The notes: a model not told the origin generated them from the sequence alone. A stretch of DNA of 64,000 nucleotides from BOG-931 sp963781725 (GCA_963781725.1 CAWAGV010000002.1:930001-994000), one strand, 5' to 3'. Shown: positions 33,018 to 42,128, counted from the first letter of the stretch. Numbers and translations: made by a program.

Positions 33018-34070
33018 TCAGCTCGCCACCGGCGCCGGCTCGTTGAGGAAGTTTTTCATCACGTACCACAGCGTCTGCCGGTTCTTGCTGAAGCCTTCGC
33101 TGTGCGCGGTGTTCGGCAGGATGGCATATTGACGGTCGCCGTTCGGCAGCTGGCGGAAGAAATCGAGCAAATCCGCATCGGTCGAGTTGCCGTCCCATTC
33201 GCCGCGCGTCATCAGCACCGGCGATGTCACCTTGGCCGGATCGACGATCGGCAGGTTCACCGCCATGTCGATGTAGGTGCCGGCCGGAATGCTGTCGCCG
33301 AATTTCATCTCGGTCGCGACCAGCGCCTCCACCATCGCCTGGTCGTAGATGCTCGGGTGACCGTCGCGCGAGAAGATCGAGCGGATCATGTTGTCGTCGC
33401 GCTTGCGCCGCGGCGCGGCGCGCAACTGGGCGATCTGATCGCGACGGCGCTGGATTTCGGCCGCGCCATCGCCCTTGTAGGTCGAGGCGGCAAGCATCAG
33501 CCGGTCGACCCGCGCCGGCTCGGCTTGCGCATAAGCCGCCGCCCGGATCGAGCCCGAAGATTCGCCGAACATGTGCACCTTGTCGCGACCGCTCTCCTTC
33601 AGCACCACCGGGATCGCGGCTTTCAGATCGTCGACGCCGCTCATGATGTCCGAGTTGTTGCCGGAACTGCCGGAGTAGCCGTAGCCGTCGTGATCCATGG
33701 TCCAGACGTCAAATCCGGCACGCGCAAACACGTCCATGAACGAGTACTCGTTGCCCGGCACCTGAAGGTCGTAGCTGGACCGCGCCGACAGCGACGAGCC
33801 ATGGACCAGAAACAGCACCGGAAGCGGCGCTATGCCGGCTGCCGGCGCGCCGGACCGCTTGCGCCAGAGATTGAGCTTCACGTCGCCCTTGTGGGCCCAG
33901 TATTCCTGGCTCCAGATTTCCGCCGGTGCGGCTTGCGCGGTCGCCGCCTGGGCCGCGCTTTGGGCCAAGGCGGGCGCGAGACCTGCGCCGAATCCAAGGC
34001 CTGCACCAAGACCTGCACCAAGGCCTGCGCTTTTGATGATGCTGCGGCGTGCAACCAGGCGACCGGCCAT
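33018..34070 (-). CDS. Tat-exported alpha/beta hydrolase
   Basis: A 350-residue hydrolase. The Tat signal is ARRSIIKSAGLGAG, followed by the low-complexity hydrophobic stretch GLGAGLGFGAGLAPALA. The mature enzyme shows PVLFLVHGSS (oxyanion hole), DVWTMDHDGYGYSG, a Ser nucleophile elbow FGESSGSIRA, a late Asp in RGEWDGN, and His in PNTAHSEGF. An esterase or lipase-type role in the periplasm is likely, with the substrate unknown. The frame is open upstream to 34283, but AAGGGAGA before ATG 34070 decides the start. Codons for the GLGAGLG part are built on a 12-base tandem repeat. Confidence 0.87.
   Translation of the reverse strand: MAGRLVARRSIIKSAGLGAGLGAGLGFGAGLAPALAQSAAQAATAQAAPAEIWSQEYWAHKGDVKLNLWRKRSGAPAAGIAPLPVLFLVHGSSLSARSSYDLQVPGNEYSFMDVFARAGFDVWTMDHDGYGYSGSSGNNSDIMSGVDDLKAAIPVVLKESGRDKVHMFGESSGSIRAAAYAQAEPARVDRLMLAASTYKGDGAAEIQRRRDQIAQLRAAPRRKRDDNMIRSIFSRDGHPSIYDQAMVEALVATEMKFGDSIPAGTYIDMAVNLPIVDPAKVTSPVLMTRGEWDGNSTDADLLDFFRQLPNGDRQYAILPNTAHSEGFSKNRQTLWYVMKNFLNEPAPVAS
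33993..34030 (-). repeat. 12-base tandem repeat in a Tat signal peptide
   Basis: Three near-identical 12-base units (CCAAGGCCTGCA type) encode GLGA repeated within the hydrophobic core. Copy-number change would lengthen or shorten the signal's h-region in steps of four residues. Confidence 0.6.
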
Positions 34071-34253
34071 GACGTTCTCCCTTGAAGCTTTTGTAGGCGC
34101 GGAGGATAGCAGCCCGGCCGGGTGTGGCCAATCAGCGCGCCCGTCGCCACACTCGCGCCGGGACCCGACATCTGCTAGTTGGAGCGAAGTTGCACCCCAC
34201 GTTGCGTTACGAGACGATTTGTCGATGCGCAAACAGCCGGCCTGGAATGCGGG

Positions 34254-35300
34254 ATGCTGAAAACGCTGCGCGGGACCGCGCAATTCATTGAACGGCGGAA
34301 CGGATGGAGCTGGCTGGGCATCGCGCTCAGCCTCACCATCATTGTCGTCGCCGCGGTCGTGCTGTTTCGCATCCTGCGCACCATCGATCCCGAGGCATTA
34401 CTCGACGCGATCGACGCCACCGACTGGCGCACGCTGATCATCGCCGGGCTGTTCGTCGCCGCCGGATACCTGACGCTGACGTTTTACGATCTGTTCGCCT
34501 TGCGCACGATCGGGCGCTCCGAAGTGCCGTACCGGGTCGCGGCGCTGGCCGGCTTCAGCAGCTACGCGGTGGGCCACAATGTCGGGGCCAGCGTGTTCTC
34601 CGGCGGCGCCGTGCGCTACCGCATCTATTCGAGCTGGGGTCTTTCCGTCGTCGAAGTCACCAAGATCTGTTTCGTCGCCGGCCTGACCTTCTGGCTCGGC
34701 AACGCCACCGTGCTCGGGCTCGGCATTCTGCAGGCGCCGCAGGCGGCGCGCGCGCTCGACCAACTGCCGCTGTGGTGCAATCGCACGCTGGCGCTGGTGC
34801 TGCTCGCGCTGCTGGCGGCCTATATCGCCTGGGTCTGGGTGAAGCCGCGGGTGATCGGCCGCGACGGCTGGCAGGTCACGCTGCCGGGCGGACCGCTGAC
34901 GCTGGTGCAGATCGCCATCGGCATTGTCGATCTGGCCTGCTGTGCCGGCGCCATGTACATGCTGGTGCCGGACGAACCCAATCTCGGTTTCGTGACCGTC
35001 GCGGTGATTTTCGTCGCCGCAACGCTTCTCGGCTTTGCCAGCCACGCCCCCGGCGGCCTCGGCGTGTTCGACGCCGCGATGATGGTCGCGCTCTGGCAGT
35101 TCGACAAAGAGGATCTGCTGGCAGGCCTGCTGCTGTTCCGCCTGCTCTATTACATCATCCCGTTCGCGATCTCGCTGATCATCCTCGGAACGCGTGAATT
35201 GTTGCTCGGACGATCGACGACGCGCGCGGGCTCGCTGGCGGCGCAGCCGATGCGAACCGCGAGCGAATGCGCGCCGGAGAAATCGGAAGTATCCGGATGA
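34254..35300 (+). CDS. YbhN/UPF0104-like (LPG-synthase membrane domain) protein
   Basis: A 348-residue polytopic membrane protein with about eight helices: WLGIALSLTIIVVAAVVLFRIL, LIIAGLFVAAGYLTLTFYDLFA, GHNVGASVFSGGAVRYRIY (the conserved Asn/Gly/Arg motif), and the late FASHAPGGLGVFDAAM. These are hallmarks of the flippase-like membrane part of lysylphosphatidylglycerol synthases. No aminoacyl-transferase domain follows, so it is probably a lipid-handling or hopanoid/lipid transporter-like protein. Its last bases overlap the phoR start (ATGA), so it may be co-transcribed with phoR. Confidence 0.85.
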   Translation: MLKTLRGTAQFIERRNGWSWLGIALSLTIIVVAAVVLFRILRTIDPEALLDAIDATDWRTLIIAGLFVAAGYLTLTFYDLFALRTIGRSEVPYRVAALAGFSSYAVGHNVGASVFSGGAVRYRIYSSWGLSVVEVTKICFVAGLTFWLGNATVLGLGILQAPQAARALDQLPLWCNRTLALVLLALLAAYIAWVWVKPRVIGRDGWQVTLPGGPLTLVQIAIGIVDLACCAGAMYMLVPDEPNLGFVTVAVIFVAATLLGFASHAPGGLGVFDAAMMVALWQFDKEDLLAGLLLFRLLYYIIPFAISLIILGTRELLLGRSTTRAGSLAAQPMRTASECAPEKSEVSG

Positions 35301-36577
35301 CCGTCAATGAAAGCCGCCTGGCGCCAAGCCCCAGACGGTCGCGTGGCATACGGCTGGTCGCGCTATCGGCGGCAATCGTGTTTGCCGGCCTCGCCATCGG
35401 CGGCGTTCTTGCCGTCACCTACGCCATTGCGGGCTTCGCCGTCGTTGCGATCGCCGCGCTCATTGCCTTGCGGGCCGACGAAGGCGGCAGCAGTTTTGCC
35501 CAGCCGGTCGCGGTCGCCGCGCGCGGCGGCGATCCGCTCCGCGCGCTGGTCGCCGGCCTGCCCGATCCGGTCATCGCGCTTGATCGCGACGGCCGCGTGC
35601 TCGCCCTCAATGAGCAGGCGCGGACGCTGGCGCCGGCGCTGCGGCAAGGCGAGCCGGTGTCGCTGGCGCTGCGCGCGCCGGAGGTGATCGAAGCGATCGG
35701 CCGGGCCCTGGCGCGCGGCGAAGATCAGAAAGTCCAGTATCTGGAGCGCGGACCGCTCGACCGCTGGTTCGAGACCATCGTCATGCCGGTGAAACGCGAT
35801 CCGGGCGTCAGCAAACCCGATCTCGTGCTGATGACATTCCACGACCTCACGCCGCTGCGCCGGGTCGAGGAGATGCGCGCCGACTTCGTCGCCAATGCCA
35901 GCCACGAGCTGCGCACCCCGCTCGCCGCGCTGTCGGGGTTCATCGAGACGCTGCAAGGCTCGGCGCGCGACGATACCAAGGCGCGCGAACGCTTCCTCGG
36001 CATCATGCAGGAGCAGGCCCGCCGCATGGCGCGGCTGATCGACGATCTGCTGTCGCTGTCGCGCATCGAACTGAACGCGCACCGCCGCCCCGACACCAAG
36101 ACCGATCTGGTGCCGATCGTCCGGCAGGTCGTCGACGGCCTCGAGACGCTGGCGCGGGACCGCGGCGTTGCGGTCAATGTCGAGACCGCAAACGCGCTGA
36201 TCGTGCCGGGCGACCGCGACGAACTCGTCCGCATCTTCGAGAACCTGGTGGAGAACGCGCTCAAATACGGCGCTCCGGGCAAGCGCGTCGACATCAGGCT
36301 GTCGCCCGGCTTGTCGCCCGACGCCGAGCCCGAAGCGCAAGTCAGCGTGCGCGACTATGGTCCGGGCATTGCGCCGGAACATCTGCCGCGGCTCACCGAA
36401 CGCTTCTATCGGGTCGACGTGAAAGAGAGCCGCGCGCAGGGTGGAACCGGACTCGGACTTGCGCTGGTCAAACATATTCTCAACCGCCACCGCGGCCGTT
36501 TGACCATTGAAAGCGCGCCCGGAGCGGGGGCTGCTTTCATCGTCCACTTGCCCACCGCCGGAACCGTCCAGAATTGA
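35297..36577 (+). CDS. phoR: Phosphate regulon sensor histidine kinase PhoR
   Basis: A 426-residue membrane kinase with two helices near residues 20-60 and a PAS-like domain (LPDPVIALDRDGRVLALNE). The H-box is FVANASHELRTPLAAL (phosphorylated His), with N-box NLVENALKYG, DYGPGI and GGTGLGLALVKHIL. Together with the downstream pst genes and phoB this is the classical phoR position in alphaproteobacteria. It is the partner kinase of PhoB and is held off by the PstSCAB-PhoU complex when phosphate is plentiful. The start overlaps the previous stop. Confidence 0.94.
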   Translation: MTVNESRLAPSPRRSRGIRLVALSAAIVFAGLAIGGVLAVTYAIAGFAVVAIAALIALRADEGGSSFAQPVAVAARGGDPLRALVAGLPDPVIALDRDGRVLALNEQARTLAPALRQGEPVSLALRAPEVIEAIGRALARGEDQKVQYLERGPLDRWFETIVMPVKRDPGVSKPDLVLMTFHDLTPLRRVEEMRADFVANASHELRTPLAALSGFIETLQGSARDDTKARERFLGIMQEQARRMARLIDDLLSLSRIELNAHRRPDTKTDLVPIVRQVVDGLETLARDRGVAVNVETANALIVPGDRDELVRIFENLVENALKYGAPGKRVDIRLSPGLSPDAEPEAQVSVRDYGPGIAPEHLPRLTERFYRVDVKESRAQGGTGLGLALVKHILNRHRGRLTIESAPGAGAAFIVHLPTAGTVQN

Positions 36578-36605
36578 CAAATTGCCGCGGTTTCAACGGC
36601 TTGAG

Positions 36606-36634
36606 ATGTCATCTGACTGTCATCTGGCGATCAT
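36606..36634 (+). promoter_or_regulatory. Pho box (three 7-bp direct repeats)
   Basis: ATGTCAT-4-CTGTCAT-4-CGATCAT: three repeats at 11-base spacing, the middle one matching the PhoB consensus CTGTCAT exactly. It lies 182 bases before pstS and is the expected PhoB activator site for the pst operon. Confidence 0.85.
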
Positions 36635-36815
36635 AGAACAGTGACGTGGCGAACCTAACCATGTCGGCGCCGTGGGTCAGCACTGACGGGGACTTTCCCT
36701 TCCACGGCGCGTTGCATCGAGAAAGTCGAACAGGGAATCGCCCGCAAAACGGGGGCGAAAGCCGGCGCGGATCCGTCGTCCGCGCCGCCCGGAATTACTC
36801 TTACAGGAGATCATC

Positions 36816-37851
36816 GTGAAACATCTCACCACTCTTGCCGCCGCCGGCATCCTGGCCGCGACGGTGCTGCCTGCCGCCGCCGCTGATATCACCGGCGCCG
36901 GTTCCACATTCGTCTATCCGGTCCTCGCCAAGTGGGCCGCCGACTACAGCAAGCAAGCCGGCGTCAACCTGAACTACCAGTCGATCGGTTCGGGCGGCGG
37001 CATCAAGCAGATCACCGCCAAGACGGTGACCTTCGGCGCAACCGACATGCCGCTGATGCCGGCGGACGTCGCCAAGAAAAACTTCGTCCAGTTCCCGGTG
37101 ATCAACGGCGCGGTTGTTCCGCTCCTGAACCTGCCGGGCTTCAAGCCGGGCGACATCACGCTCGATGGCGCGACGATCTCCAAGATTTTCCTTGGCGAGA
37201 TCACCAACTGGAACGATCCGGCGATTGCCAAGCTCAATCCCGGCCTGAAGCTGCCTGACACCGCGATCGCGGTCGTTCACCGTTCGGACGGATCGGGCAC
37301 CACCTTCATCTGGACCGACTATCTCTCCAAGGTCAGCGACGAGTGGAAGAGCAAAGTCGGCTCGAACACCGCCGTCGAATGGCCGGTCGGCATCGGCGCC
37401 AAGGGCAGCGAAGGCGTTTCCAACAACGTCGCCCAGACTGTCGGCGCGCTCGGCTATGTCGAATACGCCTATGCCAAACAGAACAACCTGACCTACGCCA
37501 AGATGATCAACGCCGCGGGCAAGACCGTGTCCCCGACCGCGGATGCGTTTCTGGCCGCAGCCGGCAGTGCCGACTGGGCGCACGCTGAAGACTTCCGGGT
37601 GATCATCACCAACGCGGCAGGTCCGGCAGCGTGGCCGGTCGCCGGTTCGACCTTCATCCTGATGCAGCAGACGCCGACCGACGCGACTGCATCCGCTGAA
37701 GCCCTGAAGTTCTTCGATTGGGGCTACAAGAACGGCAAGCAAGATGGCCAGCGATCTCGACTACGTGCCGATGCCGGACAGCGTCGTCGCGCTGATCGAG
37801 CAGACCTGGAAAGCAAAGATCAAGGCCAGCGACGGTAAGCCGGTTTTCTAA
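36816..37851 (+). CDS. pstS: Phosphate-binding protein PstS (one-base frame shift near the C-terminus)
   Basis: A periplasmic phosphate-binding protein with a signal peptide (MKHLTTLAAAGILAATVLPAAAA), ITGAGSTFVYPVLAKWAADY, GATDMPL, VVHRSDGSGTTFIWTDYLS and LKFFDWGYKNG. The start is GTG after AGGAGA. At about 37737-37748 the frame shifts: the uncorrected frame continues to a stop at 37838 with Arg/Gln-rich nonsense. The +1 frame instead gives MASDLDYVPMPDSVVALIEQ ... GKPVF, the normal PstS end, stopping at 37851. The shift sits at AGCAAGATG, exactly as in pstB. The C-terminal 35 residues are conserved, so an uncorrected product is likely impaired. A sequencing error is possible. Confidence 0.9.
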
Positions 37852-37866
37852 GATCGAAAGTGCGGG

Positions 37867-37896
37867 AAAGGCGCCTTTGGCGCCTTTTCCTTTTCC
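37867..37896 (+). terminator. Terminator/attenuator after pstS
   Basis: A perfect 9-bp stem AAAGGCGCC / GGCGCCTTT with a TTT loop is followed by TCCTTTTCC. It lies 15 bases after the true pstS stop. A partial terminator here would let pstS be made in excess of the pstCAB genes, as is usual for binding-protein operons. Confidence 0.75.
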
Positions 37897-37975
37897 ACTA
37901 AGTGCCAGAGGCGGCTTGTCTAACGACCGATAGGCCGCTTAAGTCGCTCTCCGAGCGGACACCAAAGGGGAGCCG

Positions 37976-38992
37976 ATGTCATCTACGGGGAGACAGCCAG
38001 TGGTCGACGTTGCGTTTTCAGGCCGGGTCGCTCTCACGCCTGCGGCGGCCGCGCGCACCAAGGCGCTCGACCGCTTCCGCCTCAGCGATAACGTATTCCG
38101 CGGCCTGACGCGCGCCGCCGCGATCGGCGTGCTGCTGCTGCTGAGCGGCGTCATCGTGTCGCTGATCAGCGGCTCGCTGCCCACGTTCCGTGAATTCGGC
38201 TTCAGCTTTCTCACCAGCCAGAGCTGGAACCCGGTGACGGATAATTACGGTGCGCTGCCGGCGGTCTACGGCACGCTCGTCACCTCTGCCATCGCCATGC
38301 TGATCGCCGTGCCGGTCGGCCTGATGATCGCCTTCTTTCTCACCGAGCTGTGCCCGCAATGGCTGCGGCGCCCGATCGGCATCGCCATCGAGCTGCTCGC
38401 CGGCATCCCCAGCATCATCTACGGCATCTGGGGCCTGTTCATGTTCGCCCCCTTCCTTCAGGTGCACTTGCAACCGTTCCTGATCAAGATATTTCACGGC
38501 ATTCCGGTCGCCGGCGCGCTGTTCACCGGACCGCCCTACGGCATCGGCATGCTCACGGCCGGGCTTATCCTCGCCATCATGGTGCTGCCGTTCGTCACCT
38601 CGATTTCGCGGGATGTGTTCGAGGCGGTGCCGGTGGTGTTGAAGGAAGCAGCCTACGGACTTGGTTGCACCACCTGGGAAGTGGTGCGCTATATCGTGCT
38701 GCCGTACACCCGCGTCGGCGTGATCGGCGGCGTGATGCTCGGGCTGGGCCGCGCGCTGGGCGAAACCATGGCGGTGACGTTCGTGATCGGCAATGCGCAT
38801 CGCATTGCGGCATCGCTGCTGGCGCCCGGCACGACGATCTCCGCCACCATCGCCAATGAATTCACCGAAGCGGTCGGCGACCTCTACACCTCGGCGCTGA
38901 TCTCGCTCGGCCTCATCCTGTTCGTCATCACCTTCATCGTCCTTGCGATCGCACGCTTCATGCTGCTGCGCATCGAACGCCGGATCGGGTGA
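37976..38992 (+). CDS. pstC: Phosphate ABC transporter permease PstC
   Basis: A 338-residue permease with six membrane helices. Landmarks: VSLISGSLPTFREFGFSFL, PSIIYGIWGLFMFAPFLQ, and the inner-membrane EAA loop VPVVLKEAAYGLGCTTWEVV, followed by GLGRALGETMAVTFVIGNAH. AAAGGGGAGCC precedes ATG 37976. Partner of PstA in the high-affinity phosphate importer; the pstA start follows the stop by four bases. Confidence 0.94.
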   Translation: MSSTGRQPVVDVAFSGRVALTPAAAARTKALDRFRLSDNVFRGLTRAAAIGVLLLLSGVIVSLISGSLPTFREFGFSFLTSQSWNPVTDNYGALPAVYGTLVTSAIAMLIAVPVGLMIAFFLTELCPQWLRRPIGIAIELLAGIPSIIYGIWGLFMFAPFLQVHLQPFLIKIFHGIPVAGALFTGPPYGIGMLTAGLILAIMVLPFVTSISRDVFEAVPVVLKEAAYGLGCTTWEVVRYIVLPYTRVGVIGGVMLGLGRALGETMAVTFVIGNAHRIAASLLAPGTTISATIANEFTEAVGDLYTSALISLGLILFVITFIVLAIARFMLLRIERRIG

Positions 38993-38996
38993 CGCC

Positions 38997-39848
38997 ATGA
39001 CGGAAGCCGTCCTGCAAAGACGTTACTCGGGCCGCCGCCGGCGCAATGTCATTGCAATGGCGCTGGCCTACGCTGCAACCGCTTTTGGCCTGGGCTGGCT
39101 GGTGCTGATCCTCGGCGCCCTGCTCTGGAAGGGCTTCAGCGGCCTCTCGATCGCGGTCTTCACGGAAATGACGCCGCCGCCGGGCTCGGCCGGCGGCCTG
39201 CTCAACGCGATTTTCGGCAGTTTGGTCCTGACATTTCTCGCCGTGTTGATCGGCACGCCGATCGGCATTCTGGCCGGCACCTACCTGGCTGAATATGGCC
39301 GCCACGACCGGCTGTCGAGCGTCGTGCGGTTCATCAACGACATTCTCCTGAGCGCACCGTCAATCGTCGTCGGATTGTTCATCTACGAGGTGATGGTCGC
39401 GCCGCTGGGCCACTTCTCCGGTTTCGCCGGCGGTGTCGCACTTGCCGTCATCGTCATCCCGGTCGTGGTGCGGACCACCGAGGACATGCTGACGCTGGTA
39501 CCGAATGCGCTGCGCGAAGCGGCGACCTCGATCGGCCTGCCCCGTTCGCTCTCGATCACCCGCATCTGTTACCGCGCTGCCCGCGCCGGAATGGTGACCG
39601 GCGTGTTGCTTGCGGTCGCGCGCATCAGCGGCGAGACGGCACCCCTTCTTTTCACCGCGCTGAACAACCAGTTCTGGAGCACCAATCTCGACGCTCCGAT
39701 GGCGAGCTTGCCGGTGGTGATTTTCCAGTTTGCGCTGAGCCCTTACAAGGACTGGCAATCCCTGGCATGGACCGGGGCGCTCATCATCACGCTCGCCGTT
39801 CTGACCCTGAGCATTACCGCGCGTTCCCTCGTGAGATCCGGAAAGTAG
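38997..39848 (+). CDS. pstA: Phosphate ABC transporter permease PstA
   Basis: A 283-residue permease with six helices and the PstA motifs TPPPGSAGGLLNAIFGSLVL, GTPIGILAGTYLAEYG, the EAA-type loop VPNALREAATSIGLPRSLSI and ARISGETAPLLFTALNNQFW. It follows pstC at once and ends two bases before the pstB ATG. A basic cytoplasmic N-terminus (RRYSGRRRR) orients the protein. Confidence 0.94.
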   Translation: MTEAVLQRRYSGRRRRNVIAMALAYAATAFGLGWLVLILGALLWKGFSGLSIAVFTEMTPPPGSAGGLLNAIFGSLVLTFLAVLIGTPIGILAGTYLAEYGRHDRLSSVVRFINDILLSAPSIVVGLFIYEVMVAPLGHFSGFAGGVALAVIVIPVVVRTTEDMLTLVPNALREAATSIGLPRSLSITRICYRAARAGMVTGVLLAVARISGETAPLLFTALNNQFWSTNLDAPMASLPVVIFQFALSPYKDWQSLAWTGALIITLAVLTLSITARSLVRSGK

Positions 39849-39850
39849 TC

Positions 39851-40670
39851 ATGACCGACACAGCAACAGTTTCAGTGCCCACGGTGACCCACGCCGCAGT
39901 TGATCGCGCCAACCTGCCGGAGAAGATCGGGATCCGCGACCTGAACTTCTTCTACGGTGATGCCCGGGCGCTGAAATCGATCAGCCTGTCACTCTATGAG
40001 AACAAGGTGACAGCCTTCATCGGTCCGTCAGGTTGCGGCAAGTCGACGTTGCTGCGCGTGCTCAACCGGATGTACGACCTCTATCCGCATCAGCGCGCGA
40101 CCGGCGAGGTGCTGTTCGACGGCGGCAATATCCTGTCGCCGAAGCAGGACTTGAATCTGCTGCGTGCGCGCATCGGCATGGTGTTCCAGAAACCGACGCC
40201 GTTCCCGATGTCGATCTACGAGAACATCGCATTCGGCATCCGGCTGTACGAGAAGCTGCCCAAATCGGAAATCGACGGTCGCGTCGAGAACTCGTTGCGC
40301 CGCGCGGCGCTGTGGGACGAAGTCAAGGACAAGCTCAACGCCAACGGCCAGAGCCTGTCCGGCGGCCAGCAGCAACGGCTCTGCATCGCGCGCACCGTCG
40401 CGGTCCGGCCGGAAGTGATCCTGTTGGACGAACCGTGCTCGGCGCTCGATCCGATCTCGACCGCCAAGATCGAAGAACTGATCGACGAACTGACCGACGA
40501 CTACACCATCGTGATGGTCACCCACAACATGCAGCAAGCGGCGCGTGTCTCGGAGTTCACCGCCTTCATGTATCTGGGTGAGCTGATCGAGTTCGAACTC
40601 GACGAGCAAGATGTTCACCGCGCCGCAAGATCAGCGCACGCAAGACTACATCACCGGCCGCTTCGGGTAA
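39851..40670 (+). CDS. pstB: Phosphate ABC transporter ATPase PstB (one-base frame shift near the end)
   Basis: An ABC ATPase with Walker A GPSGCGKSTLLR, Q-loop MVFQKPTPFPMSIYEN, signature LSGGQQQR, Walker B VILLDEPCSALDP and H-loop VTHNMQQA. At about 40606-40617 the frame shifts at AGCAAGATG. The +1 frame gives MFTAPQDQRTQDYITGRFG and a stop at 40668-40670, the normal PstB end, five bases before phoU. In the uncorrected frame no stop occurs and translation continues into phoU in frame, giving a PstB-PhoU fusion of about 520 residues. The gene has one base too many (820 nt). Either a sequencing error, a real mutation or a regulated shift. Confidence 0.92.
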
Positions 40671-40675
40671 TTGCC

Positions 40676-41413
40676 ATGACCGACCAGACACCGCCAACCA
40701 AGATCGACCACACCGCCAAGGCCTTCGATACCGACCTGCAGGAGATCACCCGCAAGGTCGCGGAGATGGGCGGGCTTGCCGAACAGCAGATTGCCGACGC
40801 CGTGCAAGCGCTCGTCGATCGCGACGTCGAGCTCGGCGAGCGCGCCATCTCGATCGATCCCCAGATCGACGCGCTGCAGCACGACATCGAGGAGAAAGCC
40901 GTCCTCACCATCGCCCGCCGCCAGCCGATGGCGGTCGATTTGCGCGAGATCGTCGGCGCCATGCGGGTATGCAACGACCTCGAGCGCATCGGCGATCACG
41001 CCAAGCACATCGGCAAGCGCGTGGTCGCGCTCGATGGCGACTTCTATCCCCAGCAGCTGATCCGCGGCGTAGAGCACATGGCGGAGATCGTCCTGACGCT
41101 GCTCAAGCAGGTGCTGGATGCGTATGTCGCCCGCGATCTCAACGCCGCGCTTGCGGTGTGGAAGGGCGACGAAGAAGTCAATTCAATGTGTACGTCGCTG
41201 TTCCGCGAGCTGTTCACCTACATGATGGAAGACCCGCGTAATATCACGCTTTGTATGCATCTCATGTTTTGCGCCAAGGACATCGAGCGCATGGGCGACC
41301 ATGCGACCAATATCGCCGAAACCGTGTACTACATGATCGAGGGCCGCCCGATCACAGATCAGCGTCCGAAAGGTGATCCGACCAATTTTGGTGCGGCGAT
41401 TCTGCAGAAATAG
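40676..41413 (+). CDS. phoU: Phosphate signalling protein PhoU
   Basis: A 245-residue protein of two repeated three-helix bundles, each with the metal-binding motif: DLERIGDHAKHIGKR and DIERMGDHATNIAETVYYM. PhoU restrains PhoR and the Pst transporter when phosphate is sufficient. ATG 40676 follows the corrected pstB stop by five bases. It is also in frame with the uncorrected pstB reading frame. The stop is 13 bases before the phoB ATG. Confidence 0.93.
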   Translation: MTDQTPPTKIDHTAKAFDTDLQEITRKVAEMGGLAEQQIADAVQALVDRDVELGERAISIDPQIDALQHDIEEKAVLTIARRQPMAVDLREIVGAMRVCNDLERIGDHAKHIGKRVVALDGDFYPQQLIRGVEHMAEIVLTLLKQVLDAYVARDLNAALAVWKGDEEVNSMCTSLFRELFTYMMEDPRNITLCMHLMFCAKDIERMGDHATNIAETVYYMIEGRPITDQRPKGDPTNFGAAILQK

Positions 41414-41426
41414 ATAGGAGACCGGG

Positions 41427-42128
41427 ATGGGTGCTAACATCCTGATCGTTGAAGACGAAGAACCGTTGACCACGCTGCTGCGCTACAATCTCGAGGCCGA
41501 GGGCTACGAAGTCGACGCCGTGACGCGCGGCGACGAAGCCGATACGCGGCTGCGCGAAACTGCGCCCGACCTCATCGTGCTGGACTGGATGCTGCCCGGA
41601 CTGTCCGGCATCGAGTTGTGCCGGCGGCTGCGGACCCGGCCGCAGACCCAGGCCCTGCCGATCATCATGCTGACGGCGCGCGGCGAGGAAAGCGAACGGA
41701 TCCGCGGGCTGGCGACCGGCGCCGACGACTACATCGTGAAGCCGTTCTCGGTGCCCGAGCTTCTGGCGCGGATCCGCGCGCTGCTGCGCCGCGCCAGCCC
41801 GGAACGCGTCGCCATGATCCTGAACATCGGCGATCTCGAACTCGACCGGGAAAAGAAGCGGGTGTCCCGCTCCGCCCGGCCGGTGGATCTCGGGCCGACC
41901 GAGTTCCGCCTGCTGGAGTTCCTGATGGAGCGCCCCGGCCGGGTGTTCTCCCGCGAGCAGTTGCTCGACGGCGTCTGGGGCAGCGACGTCTATATCGACG
42001 AGCGCACCGTCGACGTGCATGTCGGCCGGCTGCGCAAGGCGCTCAACCGCGGCCACGCGGTCGATCCGATCCGCACCGTGCGCGGCGCCGGCTATTCGCT
42101 CGACGACCGTTTCGGGAAAGCGAGCTGA
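41427..42128 (+). CDS. phoB: Phosphate regulon response regulator PhoB
   Basis: A 233-residue OmpR-type regulator. The receiver domain is ILIVEDEEPL, LDWMLPGLSG (phospho-acceptor Asp), LTARGEE and DYIVKPFSVPELLAR. The C-terminal winged helix is LGPTEFRLLEFLMERPGRVFSREQLLD and VDVHVGRLRKAL. AGGAGACCGGG precedes the ATG. It is at the end of the pst operon and binds Pho boxes such as the one at 36606. Its last 28 bases form the start of the duplicated unit downstream. Confidence 0.95.
   Translation: MGANILIVEDEEPLTTLLRYNLEAEGYEVDAVTRGDEADTRLRETAPDLIVLDWMLPGLSGIELCRRLRTRPQTQALPIIMLTARGEESERIRGLATGADDYIVKPFSVPELLARIRALLRRASPERVAMILNIGDLELDREKKRVSRSARPVDLGPTEFRLLEFLMERPGRVFSREQLLDGVWGSDVYIDERTVDVHVGRLRKALNRGHAVDPIRTVRGAGYSLDDRFGKAS

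Noticed and set aside
34179..34253. TTG start of the YbhN-like protein
   Set aside because: The added 25 residues are not family-like; ATG 34254 gives a normal cytoplasmic start.
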